The position numbers and the translations under genes were made by a program. A DNA stretch of 16,522 bases from DATDCY01 sp964513745 (GTDB taxonomy: Bacteria > JAUVQV01 > DATDCY01), in assembly GCA_964513745.1 (NCBI GenBank), contig CAZEOK010000071.1, positions 1 to 16,522 of the forward strand, in the 5' to 3' direction. Below the pieces are notes generated by a model that was given only the letters and a program-made list of their open reading frames with translations, was not told where the DNA came from and did not search any database. Every line of letters starts with the position of its first letter. The first letter of the stretch is position 1. Positions 7,098 to 14,329 of this stretch are shown here, piece after piece.

Positions 7098-9278
7098 ATA
7101 ATGCGCACACTCGCACCGTCCGTGGCATTGCTCCTGCTGGTGGGTTGCGCTGGATCCGGTACACCCGGACCCCAGACGGCGGCAAGCGATGCGACTGCGG
7201 TTTCACGGCCCGCCCCGTCTTCGCCGACCCCCGTTGCCGCGGCGTTGCCCGCGACGATCGCGTCTGAACCCGTTGCTGTCGCGGCTGCCGCTCCCCCCTT
7301 GGAGCGGCTGCAGTCGCCGCCTCCGGCGCCCCCTGCCGCCCCCGCTGTCCCCGAGCGCTATGTCAGCCTCAATTTCGACAACGCCGACATCTCGGTGGTC
7401 ATCCAGACGATTGCCGAACTGCTGCACATGAACTACATCGTCGCGCCGACGGTCCGGGGCCGCATCACGATTCAGACCAGCGAAAAACTTCCGGTGAGCG
7501 CACTGCTCCCGGTGCTCGAGCAGATTCTCGAGGTGAATAACTTCACGGCCGTGAAATCCGGAATTTTCTTCAAGATCGTCCCGTCGAGCCAGGCGAAGCA
7601 GGAGTCGGTCGAAACGGTGCTGCCGGAGGCCGCGACATCCGCCGCCAGCGGCCTTGTCACCAAAATCGTGCAGCTGCGCTTCATCAGCCCGGGCGAGGTC
7701 GTCAAGATCCTGACACCCTTCAAAACCGCGGCGGGGATCTACCAGGCGCACGAGCCGGCGCGGCTGCTCTTCCTGACCGAGTCGCCGGCGAAGATCGTCG
7801 ACCTCATGAAAATCGTCGAGGTGCTCGACGTTGACACCTTCGCTTCGATCCAGGTCGAGCTCTACCCGGTGCGCTTCGCCGGCGTGGAAGACCTCGCAAA
7901 GGAACTGACCCAGATCGTGACGCTTGTCTTCTCCTCCTCGGGGCGGGGGCGCGCCCTGTTCCGCATCGTTCCGGTGACCCAGGTGAGCGCGATCATGGTT
8001 TTCTCCGGCGAGCCGTCGCTTGCGGCAAACATCCGGGAATGGATTGCCAAACTTGACCAGCCGGCATCCGACGCCAACGAGAGGATTTTCGTCTATCCCC
8101 TCTCGCACGCCGATGCCGAGGCCCTTGCGGTGGTGCTCGAGAAAGTCTTCCGGCGCGAGACGACGGCGAGCCAGGCTAAAAGCGGCATGCCGACTGTCCA
8201 GACGACGGCCCGGACAAGCGCCTCTTCAGGGCAATCGGGGGCTGCGGCCACTCAGACGGCGCCGGCGACCTCGATGCCCGTGCAGATTCCCTCCTCCGGA
8301 GCCGGGGGCGCGGCGGCCGGGTCGGCCACCGTGGTCGTGGTAGCCGACAAGGACACCAACACGCTGATCATCCAGACCGCCTCCTGGTTCTACCCGACGG
8401 TTGAGGAGGTGATCCGCAAGCTCGATGTCATGCCCAAGCAGGTGCTCATCGAGGTGCTGATCGCCGAGATCTCGCTCGACGACACCAACCAGTTCGGCAT
8501 CCAGTGGGCACTCAAGGGGCAGGGAACGGTCAGCGCCTTCGGCGAGTCGCACAGCCTGACCAGCACGACGCAGAACGTCTTCGACAGCACGAACGGCATT
8601 GCGTCGACCGTGCCCGGGTTCTCCCTGTTCGTGACCGAGGCCAACCGCCTCACCGCGGCGCTCAACGCCTACGCCAAGGACTCAAAGCTGAACATCCTCT
8701 CCGCGCCGCATATCCTGGCGACGAACAACAAGGAGGCCAAGATCGATGTCGGCTCCGAGATCCCGATCCTGACGACCAAGACATCGACGACCGACGACAC
8801 CACCTCGGGCACCGTCACGAACGACATCGAGTATCGGTCAACGGGCGTCATCCTCACGGTGACCCCGCACATCAATGAAGGTGGCTTCGTGACCCTCGAC
8901 CTGCAGCAGGAGGTGAGCGAGGCACAGACCAACTCTCTAGGCGGCACCGACTCGCCGATCATCAACAAGCGCACCGCCAAGACGACCATGGTGGTCAAAC
9001 ACAATCAGACGCTCGTCGTCGGCGGTCTCATTCAGGAAAAGCGCGACAGCTCCCGGGAGGGGCTCCCCGGATTGAACAAGATCCCGGTCCTCGGGTACCT
9101 CTTCGGAAGCACCACGGCCAAGGTTTCAAAAACGGAGCTGGTGCTGCTTATCACCCCCCGGGTGGTGAGCAGCGTCGAGGACGGGGAAGCGTTGACACGG
9201 CAGATCAGGGACCGGGTGCTCACGCTCAAGAAGGGAATCGAGCAATTTCGCGCGGTGGAGGGTGCGAGCACGCCATGA
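7095..9278 (+). CDS. gspD: type II secretion outer-membrane secretin GspD, predicted lipoprotein
   Basis: GspD forms the outer-membrane exit pore. From ATG 7095 it has 727 residues; TTG 7089 and ATG 7101 are alternatives, and no Shine-Dalgarno supports any of them. The N terminus is a signal with lipobox LVGC (Cys18), followed by a ~65-residue Pro/Ala/Ser-rich linker. Domains in order are N0 (about 88-165, starting YVSLNFDNADI), N1 (about 187-247), N2 (about 252-322), N3 (about 330-445, interrupted by a Thr/Ser/Ala/Gly-rich loop at about 355-410) and the secretin barrel (about 446-690). The barrel shows VLIEVLIAEI, LSAPHILATNNKEA, GVILTVTPHI, VVGGLIQE, GLPGLNKIPVLGYLFGS and LVLLITPRVV. A ~37-residue tail follows. 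The stop overlaps the next ATG by four bases. Confidence 0.95.
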   Translation: MIMRTLAPSVALLLLVGCAGSGTPGPQTAASDATAVSRPAPSSPTPVAAALPATIASEPVAVAAAAPPLERLQSPPPAPPAAPAVPERYVSLNFDNADISVVIQTIAELLHMNYIVAPTVRGRITIQTSEKLPVSALLPVLEQILEVNNFTAVKSGIFFKIVPSSQAKQESVETVLPEAATSAASGLVTKIVQLRFISPGEVVKILTPFKTAAGIYQAHEPARLLFLTESPAKIVDLMKIVEVLDVDTFASIQVELYPVRFAGVEDLAKELTQIVTLVFSSSGRGRALFRIVPVTQVSAIMVFSGEPSLAANIREWIAKLDQPASDANERIFVYPLSHADAEALAVVLEKVFRRETTASQAKSGMPTVQTTARTSASSGQSGAAATQTAPATSMPVQIPSSGAGGAAAGSATVVVVADKDTNTLIIQTASWFYPTVEEVIRKLDVMPKQVLIEVLIAEISLDDTNQFGIQWALKGQGTVSAFGESHSLTSTTQNVFDSTNGIASTVPGFSLFVTEANRLTAALNAYAKDSKLNILSAPHILATNNKEAKIDVGSEIPILTTKTSTTDDTTSGTVTNDIEYRSTGVILTVTPHINEGGFVTLDLQQEVSEAQTNSLGGTDSPIINKRTAKTTMVVKHNQTLVVGGLIQEKRDSSREGLPGLNKIPVLGYLFGSTTAKVSKTELVLLITPRVVSSVEDGEALTRQIRDRVLTLKKGIEQFRAVEGASTP

Positions 9279-9913
9279 CGCCGTCGAAGACGAGAAGCCT
9301 GATAGCGAGGTCCGCCGGAGCGGCGCTCTTAGCGCTTGCCCTCGTCACCCCGGGGTGCGGTCGCCCTCCGGACGAGACCTGGCTCCGAGTGGTCCAGTTC
9401 GAGGACGACAGTGAAAACGTGATCTCCAGCGTATCCTCGATCGTTCAGACGATCACGACCACCACCACGACCGACACCACCGACACCACCATCACCACGA
9501 CCGATACCACGACGGAGGTGGGGACAACGGACTATGTGAACGTCGTCTTCACCAATGAGTCCACCGTTGTCGGGACCGGCGGACAAGCCGGCGGCGTCAC
9601 CGTCGACCAGGTGCGGATCACCTATGCCATCGCCGGCTACTCCCCGCCGGATGTGACCTATGCGCTGTCGCTCTATGTCCCGGTCAGCACCGTCGACGGC
9701 ACCACCACGAATGCCAAGCTGAGCATCGCGCTGGTCAGCACCGCATTGAAAAGCTGGCTGGCGGCGTCGATTCCCGAGTCGGTGATTTCGGGCGGCCTGC
9801 ACGCCTCCGCGTTGCTGGAGTTTCACGCCAAGACCGACCAGGGTGACGAGCTGGAGGTCGAGGCGGGGATCGGCATCCTTTTCGAGAACGACACCGTGGA
9901 GATCGACGGATGA
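9275..9913 (+). CDS. Thr-rich lipoprotein of unknown function, coupled to gspD
   Basis: I do not recognise this 212-residue protein. Its ATG overlaps the gspD stop (ATGA), so it is probably made together with the secretin. The N terminus is a signal sequence with a hydrophobic core (about 12-24) ending TPGC (Cys28), an acceptable though imperfect lipobox because Pro stands at -2. After a short acidic stretch comes a Thr/Asp low-complexity tract (residues 59-84), then a domain of about 125 residues whose alternating hydrophobic pattern suggests a beta sandwich, ending GDELEVEAGIGILFEND. No catalytic motif is visible. The context suggests an envelope lipoprotein serving the T2S system, for example a pilotin-like or secretin-stabilising role, but this is inference from position only; it could equally be a secreted substrate or surface protein. 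Confidence 0.75.
   Translation: MTPSKTRSLIARSAGAALLALALVTPGCGRPPDETWLRVVQFEDDSENVISSVSSIVQTITTTTTTDTTDTTITTTDTTTEVGTTDYVNVVFTNESTVVGTGGQAGGVTVDQVRITYAIAGYSPPDVTYALSLYVPVSTVDGTTTNAKLSIALVSTALKSWLAASIPESVISGGLHASALLEFHAKTDQGDELEVEAGIGILFENDTVEIDG
9449..9514 (+). repeat. ACC/ACG-rich low-complexity tract encoding poly-Thr/Asp
   Basis: The stretch is made almost only of ACC, ACG, ATC and GAC/GAT codons. It includes an exact tandem 9-mer, GACACCACC, at 9473-9481 and 9482-9490. It encodes residues 59-80 of the Thr-rich lipoprotein. Unit lengths are multiples of three, so slippage would change tract length without frameshift. The tract probably serves as a flexible spacer between the lipid anchor and the folded domain. 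Confidence 0.7.
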
Positions 9914-9938
9914 ACACGTGCGGGGAGAAGGCGCATCC

Positions 9939-10874
9939 ATGTCGCGAGTACTGATCACCGGAGGGGCCGGTTTCATCGGTTCACACGTTGCCGAAGCTTT
10001 TCTCGCGGCAGGCAACGAGGTGGCGATCATCGACAATCTCACCACGGGGAGGCGCGAGAACCTCCCGCCAGCGGCGCGCTTTTTCCAAAGCGACATCACC
10101 GATACCACCGCGCTCGACGGCATTTTCTCCACCTTCAAACCAGAACTCGTGGCCCACCTGGCCGCGCAGACGAGCGTCCGCGTATCCACGCAGGACCCGG
10201 CTCACGACCTGCGAGTGAACGTGCTCGGGACACTGCTGCTGCTCGAGCGCGCGGCCAGGGGCGGAGCCGGGCACTTCATCTTCTCATCCAGCGGCGGGGC
10301 GTTGTACGGCGACGGTGTCCCGCTGCCCACCCCCGAAACCGAGATTTGCCGGCCGGCGAGCCCGTACGGTGTTTCCAAGCTCGCGGGTGAGGAGTATCTC
10401 GGCTGGGCCCAGCGGACCGGCGGTATGCGCTGCTGCGCGTTGCGGTATGCAAACGTCTACGGCCCGCGCCAGGATCCGCATGGCGAGGCCGGTGTCGTCG
10501 CGATCTTTGCCGGGAAGATGCTCGCCGGGGAAGCGCCGGTGATCAACGGGGACGGTCTGCAGACGCGGGACTATGTGTTCGTCAAGGACGTGGTCGCCGC
10601 TAATCTCGCGGCGGCCGAGCGCGGGCTTACGGGAGCGTACAATGTCGGGTGCGGGGTTGAGACCGACGTTACGGTGCTCTACGACCGCATCGCCGCCTTG
10701 ACCAACTTCCGTGGCGGGCGGCGCCACGGGCCGGGCATGCCCGGAGAACAACGCCGCAGTTGTCTGGACGCGCGGCGCTTGCGGGAGGCGGTCGGGTGGA
10801 CACCGCGGTACGATCTGGAAACCGGGCTCGCGCACACGGTGGCCTGGTTCGCCGGAAGAAGCGGAGCCTCGTGA
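9939..10874 (+). CDS. NAD-dependent nucleotide-sugar epimerase/dehydratase (GalE-like extended SDR)
   Basis: This extended short-chain dehydrogenase of 311 residues probably acts on a UDP- or GDP-sugar for surface polysaccharide synthesis. The Rossmann motif GGAGFIGSH is at residues 8-16, the acidic residue after beta-2 is in IDNLTTG (31-37), and the active-site pair YGVSK (Tyr143, Lys147) follows an FSSSGGALYG segment that would hold the catalytic Ser/Thr. ANVYGPRQDP, NGDGLQTRDYVFVKDV and YNVGCG are characteristic of GalE/UDP-glucose 4-epimerase relatives. ATG 9939 is chosen because the Rossmann strand begins at once, and GGGGAG (9922-9927) lies upstream. The 25-base gap from the Thr-rich lipoprotein gene suggests continuation of the same transcript. 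Exact substrate (glucose, glucuronate or other) cannot be read from the sequence. Confidence 0.88.
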   Translation: MSRVLITGGAGFIGSHVAEAFLAAGNEVAIIDNLTTGRRENLPPAARFFQSDITDTTALDGIFSTFKPELVAHLAAQTSVRVSTQDPAHDLRVNVLGTLLLLERAARGGAGHFIFSSSGGALYGDGVPLPTPETEICRPASPYGVSKLAGEEYLGWAQRTGGMRCCALRYANVYGPRQDPHGEAGVVAIFAGKMLAGEAPVINGDGLQTRDYVFVKDVVAANLAAAERGLTGAYNVGCGVETDVTVLYDRIAALTNFRGGRRHGPGMPGEQRRSCLDARRLREAVGWTPRYDLETGLAHTVAWFAGRSGAS

Positions 10875-12592
10875 TGTCGGCTCGCCGTGTCTCGCGCTGG
10901 TCGCGCATCGTCGGGATGACGATCCTCTTCCTCGGCGAGGCGGCGTGCGGTCTGGCCCGGAGCATTCCCGAGGAACAGGCCGTGCCGCCCCGGCGCGAGG
11001 TGAGCCATCTGGCCTACTATCACTACATGCTGTCGGTCCGCGAACTGCGCGAGGGCCGGTTACCCGAAGCCGAGAAGAGCCTGCGCGAGGCGCTGGCGAA
11101 GGATTCGCGATCGGCATTCCTCCACATCGAGCTGGCGGCGGTCGTCTCCCGGCTTGGACGAACCGAAGAGGCGGCACAGCTGGCGCGCCGGGCGATCGAG
11201 CTCGACCCGACCATGGTCGAGGCGTACCTCTTCATGGGCGATCTGGCAGGGGCGCTGCGCCGCAAGGATGAGGCGATAGCGGCCTATCGCAAAGTCGTCG
11301 AGCTGGACCCCGATCAGGAAGAGGCTTACCTGCAGCTGGCGAATCTCCTCGCCGATGCCGGCCGCGCCGCCGAAGCGCAGGATGTGCTCGGCCGGCTCGT
11401 CGCGCGACGGCCAGGCAGCTTCCTCGGTTATTACCAGCTCGCGAGGTTGCAGGGGGAGGGCAAGTCCTTCGAAAAAGCCGAGGCCAGCTTAAAAAAGGCT
11501 CTCGTGATCAACCCCGATTTCGTGCCAGCGGTCAAGTATCTTGGCATTCTCTACGATCACTGGGGCCGTGCCGCCGATGCGGAAAGCGCCTACCGCGAGC
11601 TCATCCGGCTCAATCCCCACGACACCGAGATCCGGCTGCGCCTCGGAGAGTTGTACGTGCAACGGCGGGAGTGGGAACAGGCGCTGGAGCAGTACCGGGC
11701 GCTGCTGTCCTTCGAACCGGCTAACGTTGCGGTCAGGACCAAGATCGGCATCGTGCAGCTCCAGCAGGGCGCCTACGACGATGCGGCGAGGACCCTGAAC
11801 GAGGTGCTCGGCAAGGAGCCCGGGAACACCCGCGTGCGCAGCATCCTGGCGCTGGTCTACGAGGAGCAGGGACGGCTCGAGGACGCGGTCGGGGAATTGC
11901 GCGCGGTGCTCGACATGGAGCCCGACGCACGGGAGGACCGGCTGCGCCTCGGCGTCGTCTACCGCAAACTCAAGCGCTTTGCCGAGGCCATAGGAGAATT
12001 CGAGAAGGTCGCGGAGCTGGCGCCCAAGACACCCGAAGCCTATGTGCAGCTGGCCCTGACGCACGAGGAAGCCGGCGACCTCGAGGCCGCGGACCGCGAC
12101 CTGCGCCGCGGACTCGAACTCATGCCGGCCAGCGGCGACTTGCTGTTTCAGCGGGGCGTGTCCCTCGACAAGAGAAAGGACACGGAAAAAGCGATCGCCG
12201 CCTTCCGCGAGGCCATCAAGGCCGATCCGAAGCACGCCAACGCCTACAATTACCTCGGGTACCTCTTCGCAGAGCGCGGCCAGAACCTCGACGAGGCGGT
12301 GTCGCTGATTCGAAAAGCGATCGAGATTGAGCCGGCCAACGGTTTCTTCGTGGACAGCCTCGGCTGGGCCTATTACAAGAAAGGGATGATCCCCGAGGCG
12401 CTCGAGCAGATGGAGCGGGCGAGCTCCCTGGTGAGCGACGACCCGGTCATCCTCGAGCACCTCGGCGATGTCCGTCTCAAGGCCGGCAAGGCCGACCAGG
12501 CCGTCGAGGCCTGGCGCCGGGCGCTCGAGATCACCCCGGAGAACGCGGCCCTCAAGCAGAAGATCCTCGATGCGCAGAAGCCCGCGCCGTAG
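10874..12592 (+). CDS. exported tetratricopeptide repeat (TPR) protein
   Basis: This 572-residue protein is built almost wholly of about fifteen 34-residue TPR units from residue 45 to 560, with repeated features such as AIELDPTMVEAYLFMGDL and ALEITPENAAL. A basic N terminus plus hydrophobic core (about residues 11-28) indicates export. AAC at 23-25 is near a lipobox but has Glu before it, so a lipid anchor is doubtful. The C-terminal segment (YNYLGYLFAERG, VDSLGWAYYKKG, DDPVILEHLGD) is the well-conserved part of a proteobacterial TPR family often encoded beside lolB/ispE. ATG 10874 overlaps the epimerase stop (TGATG) with GGAG at 10863-10866; GTG 10871 is an alternative. TPR arrays scaffold protein complexes; the partner is not evident. 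Confidence 0.9.
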   Translation: MSARRVSRWSRIVGMTILFLGEAACGLARSIPEEQAVPPRREVSHLAYYHYMLSVRELREGRLPEAEKSLREALAKDSRSAFLHIELAAVVSRLGRTEEAAQLARRAIELDPTMVEAYLFMGDLAGALRRKDEAIAAYRKVVELDPDQEEAYLQLANLLADAGRAAEAQDVLGRLVARRPGSFLGYYQLARLQGEGKSFEKAEASLKKALVINPDFVPAVKYLGILYDHWGRAADAESAYRELIRLNPHDTEIRLRLGELYVQRREWEQALEQYRALLSFEPANVAVRTKIGIVQLQQGAYDDAARTLNEVLGKEPGNTRVRSILALVYEEQGRLEDAVGELRAVLDMEPDAREDRLRLGVVYRKLKRFAEAIGEFEKVAELAPKTPEAYVQLALTHEEAGDLEAADRDLRRGLELMPASGDLLFQRGVSLDKRKDTEKAIAAFREAIKADPKHANAYNYLGYLFAERGQNLDEAVSLIRKAIEIEPANGFFVDSLGWAYYKKGMIPEALEQMERASSLVSDDPVILEHLGDVRLKAGKADQAVEAWRRALEITPENAALKQKILDAQKPAP

Positions 12593-13370
12593 CCGCTTTC
12601 GGCTCGCGCCATCCCTTCTCGCCGCCGCGCTCGGGCTTGCCGGGTGCTCGGCACTGCGTCCGCAGCCGCCAGCGACGGCGCAGGCCCCGGTCGAGGTCTA
12701 TCGATCCCTGCTCGGGCGCAACCAGGGACTGGCCGCAGTGAGGGCGCTCGCGGAAGCCCGGATCTCCTTCGCCGGCCGGGAGGTCTCCTTCCCCGGCGTC
12801 TTGCTGCTCGACGCTTTCGGGGGATTTCGCCTCGATCTCCTCGATCCTCTCGACCGGCCGCTGGCGATTCTGTTTGTCGAGGAAGGCCGCGTTGTCCAGT
12901 TCCGGCCTGGGCAGCAGTCGGCGGCCTCGCTCGGCGTTTTTCCCGCAGACTGTCAGGAAGTTGATCCGGCGGACTGGGTAGCTGCCGTGACTTCCTCGAG
13001 CATCGCTCCCGTTGCCGGTGAGCGCCTGGCCGACAGCGGGCTCTGGCGAGGAGAGCGCAGTCTGGAGCGACGTCGAGGCGGCAGTCTGTATCAAAGCGTC
13101 CGCTATCGGAACGAGGGCGGTCACCCGCTACCCTGGCTCGTCTCCTGGTACTGTGGCGACGAACCCGTGCTCCAGCTGCGTCTGCGCGAGTGGGTTCAAA
13201 GCACGGTCTCCCGGCTGCCGTCACGTTTCGAGGTCCTGTATCCCAAGGCCGGGCTCGCCATCGCCGTGGAGCTCAGCGAGATCGAGGAGAACCCTCCGCC
13301 CACGAACCAGACGTTGCGCCCGCGCCTGGGTCCAGGCGTCAGATGGACCTCCTGGAACCTGCCGCGGTGA
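12570..13370 (+). CDS. LolB/DUF4292-like outer-membrane lipoprotein
   Basis: The 266-residue precursor starts with an Arg-rich n-region, a hydrophobic core and the lipobox LAGC (Cys26), so a lipid-anchored envelope protein is well supported. The mature part has alternating hydrophobic strands, with RISFAGREVSFPGVLLLDAF and FRLDLLDPLDRPLAILF. These resemble the half-open barrel of LolB and the related DUF4292 family, where hydrophobic strands cup lipoprotein acyl chains. The position immediately before ispE is where lolB is found in many proteobacteria, which supports the call. It is longer than E. coli LolB (about 207 residues). ATG 12570 lies inside the 3' end of the TPR gene (23-base overlap). 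A role as receptor for lipoproteins delivered to the outer membrane is inferred, not shown. Confidence 0.72.
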   Translation: MRRSPRRSRFRLAPSLLAAALGLAGCSALRPQPPATAQAPVEVYRSLLGRNQGLAAVRALAEARISFAGREVSFPGVLLLDAFGGFRLDLLDPLDRPLAILFVEEGRVVQFRPGQQSAASLGVFPADCQEVDPADWVAAVTSSSIAPVAGERLADSGLWRGERSLERRRGGSLYQSVRYRNEGGHPLPWLVSWYCGDEPVLQLRLREWVQSTVSRLPSRFEVLYPKAGLAIAVELSEIEENPPPTNQTLRPRLGPGVRWTSWNLPR

Positions 13371-14275
13371 TCCGGGGAGTCGCGGCAGGCGCAGAGGTCC
13401 GCATCCTCGCACCGGCAAAAATCAACCTCGGTCTCGCGGTCCTTGGTCCGCGCGGTGACGGTTACCATGAGCTGCGCACCGTATTCCAGACGGTATCGCT
13501 CTGCGACCGGGTCGTTGTGAGGCGCGCACGTAGCGGCATCCGGCTGCACTGCCCCGCGCTCCAGGATCTCGGGGAGCGCAACCTCGCGCATCGCGCGGCA
13601 TCCCTGTTTTTCGAGCGAACCGGCATTCCCCCCGGCGTGAAGATCGACCTGGAGAAGCGGATTCCTCCCGGGGGAGGCCTCGGCGGCGGCAGCAGCGACG
13701 CCGCTGCGGTTCTTCTGGCCTGCTGCCGGCTCTTCGGCATCCGGCCTGAAGTTGAGGAACTGCGCTTCTGGGCGGCATCGCTCGGCTCCGATGTGCCTTT
13801 TTTTCTGGAGGGCGGTTCGGCTGTTGGAAGCGGCCGGGGCGAGATCCTCGAGCCACTCGCCCCCTTCGCTGGCGCTGTCGTTGCGCTCGTTCACCTCGCC
13901 GCGGAAGGCCTGTCGACCGCCGAAGTCTACGGACGCCTGGAGCCGGCATTGACAGGCCGCTCCCGCGCTTTTATCATGATAATCTCGCGTTGGCGCGAGG
14001 GCGACCTGCGGCGATTCGGAAAAGCGCTTTTCAACGACCTCGAGGAGCCAGCATTCGCCTTGGCCCCGGGCTTGGCCGCAGTCAAGGGGGAGTTCATCGC
14101 TGCAGGAGCGGCGGGGTCGTTGCTGTGCGGCAGCGGCTCAAGCGTATTCGGTTTGTTCGGCAGCGATGCGGCTGTCGAGCATGCTCGCCGCCGGCTTCGG
14201 GGCAGGGTTCCCGGTCGGCTCGTGAAAGTGCGATTTATGCCTGCGCGTCGCCGGTGGGGCGTCGTCAAGCGGTAA
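13343..14275 (+). CDS. ispE: 4-diphosphocytidyl-2-C-methyl-D-erythritol kinase
   Basis: IspE phosphorylates CDP-methylerythritol with ATP in the MEP isoprenoid pathway. From ATG 13343 it has 310 residues; GTG 13367, overlapping the LolB-like gene's stop as GTGA, would give 302 and is nearly as likely. GHMP-kinase motifs are APAKINLGL (catalytic-site Lys26) with RGDGYHEL, the ATP loop PPGGGLGGGSSDAA (residues 108-121), LGSDVPFFL (Asp150) and the third motif LLCGSGSSVFGLF (260-272). The last six codons and the TAA stop (14255-14275) are also the first 21 bases of the tRNA-Gln gene, so the C terminus WGVVKR is dictated by tRNA sequence. A promoter-like element lies inside the gene at 13949-13977. 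Confidence 0.95.
   Translation: MDLLEPAAVIRGVAAGAEVRILAPAKINLGLAVLGPRGDGYHELRTVFQTVSLCDRVVVRRARSGIRLHCPALQDLGERNLAHRAASLFFERTGIPPGVKIDLEKRIPPGGGLGGGSSDAAAVLLACCRLFGIRPEVEELRFWAASLGSDVPFFLEGGSAVGSGRGEILEPLAPFAGAVVALVHLAAEGLSTAEVYGRLEPALTGRSRAFIMIISRWREGDLRRFGKALFNDLEEPAFALAPGLAAVKGEFIAAGAAGSLLCGSGSSVFGLFGSDAAVEHARRRLRGRVPGRLVKVRFMPARRRWGVVKR
13949..13977 (+). promoter_or_regulatory. sigma70-like promoter inside ispE, upstream of tRNA-Gln
   Basis: A perfect TTGACA (13949-13954), exactly 17 bases, then TATCAT (13972-13977, 5/6 match) makes a near-consensus promoter inside ispE. Predicted start is near 13984, about 270 bases before the tRNA. The local sequence is AT-rich and includes an ATA isoleucine codon, rare in this GC-rich setting, which hints that the DNA rather than the protein is constrained. 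The -10 overlaps a 12-base perfect palindrome TTATCATGATAA (13971-13982). A hairpin CTCGCG-TTGG-CGCGAG (13984-13999) would form at the very 5' end of the transcript. Confidence 0.6.
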
Positions 14276-14329
14276 GACACGGGTCTTTGGATCCCGCATT
14301 CGGAGGTTCGAATCCTCCCGCCCCAGCCA
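14255..14329 (+). tRNA. tRNA-Gln (anticodon UUG)
   Basis: The 75-base cloverleaf is complete. The acceptor stem TGGGGCG pairs with CGCCCCA except for the U1-A72 start typical of glutamine tRNA. The D arm GTC/GAC has loop AAGCGGTAA, the anticodon stem is CGGG/CCCG closing on a U31-U39 juxtaposition, and the loop CTTTGGA carries anticodon TTG. The T arm GGAGG-TTCGAAT-CCTCC is perfect. The discriminator is G, followed by an encoded CCA (14327-14329). U1-A72, G73 and the anticodon are known glutaminyl-tRNA identity elements. The first 21 bases are also the end of ispE, with its TAA stop in the D loop, and the final A is the A of the next gene's ATG. Expression must come from the ispE transcript or the internal promoter at 13949. 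Confidence 0.97.

Noticed and set aside
9449..9514. CRISPR-like or intergenic satellite array
   Set aside because: The repeats are short, adjacent, coding and without spacers, so this is a low-complexity protein tract.
14176..14187. Perfect 12-base palindrome CGAGCATGCTCG inside ispE
   Set aside because: It is isolated, without a promoter nearby, and fits ordinary coding sequence; probably chance.
14255..14329. tRNA as an integration (att) site for a mobile element
   Set aside because: No integrase, no displaced duplicate of the tRNA 3' end and no foreign-looking genes are seen downstream within the window.
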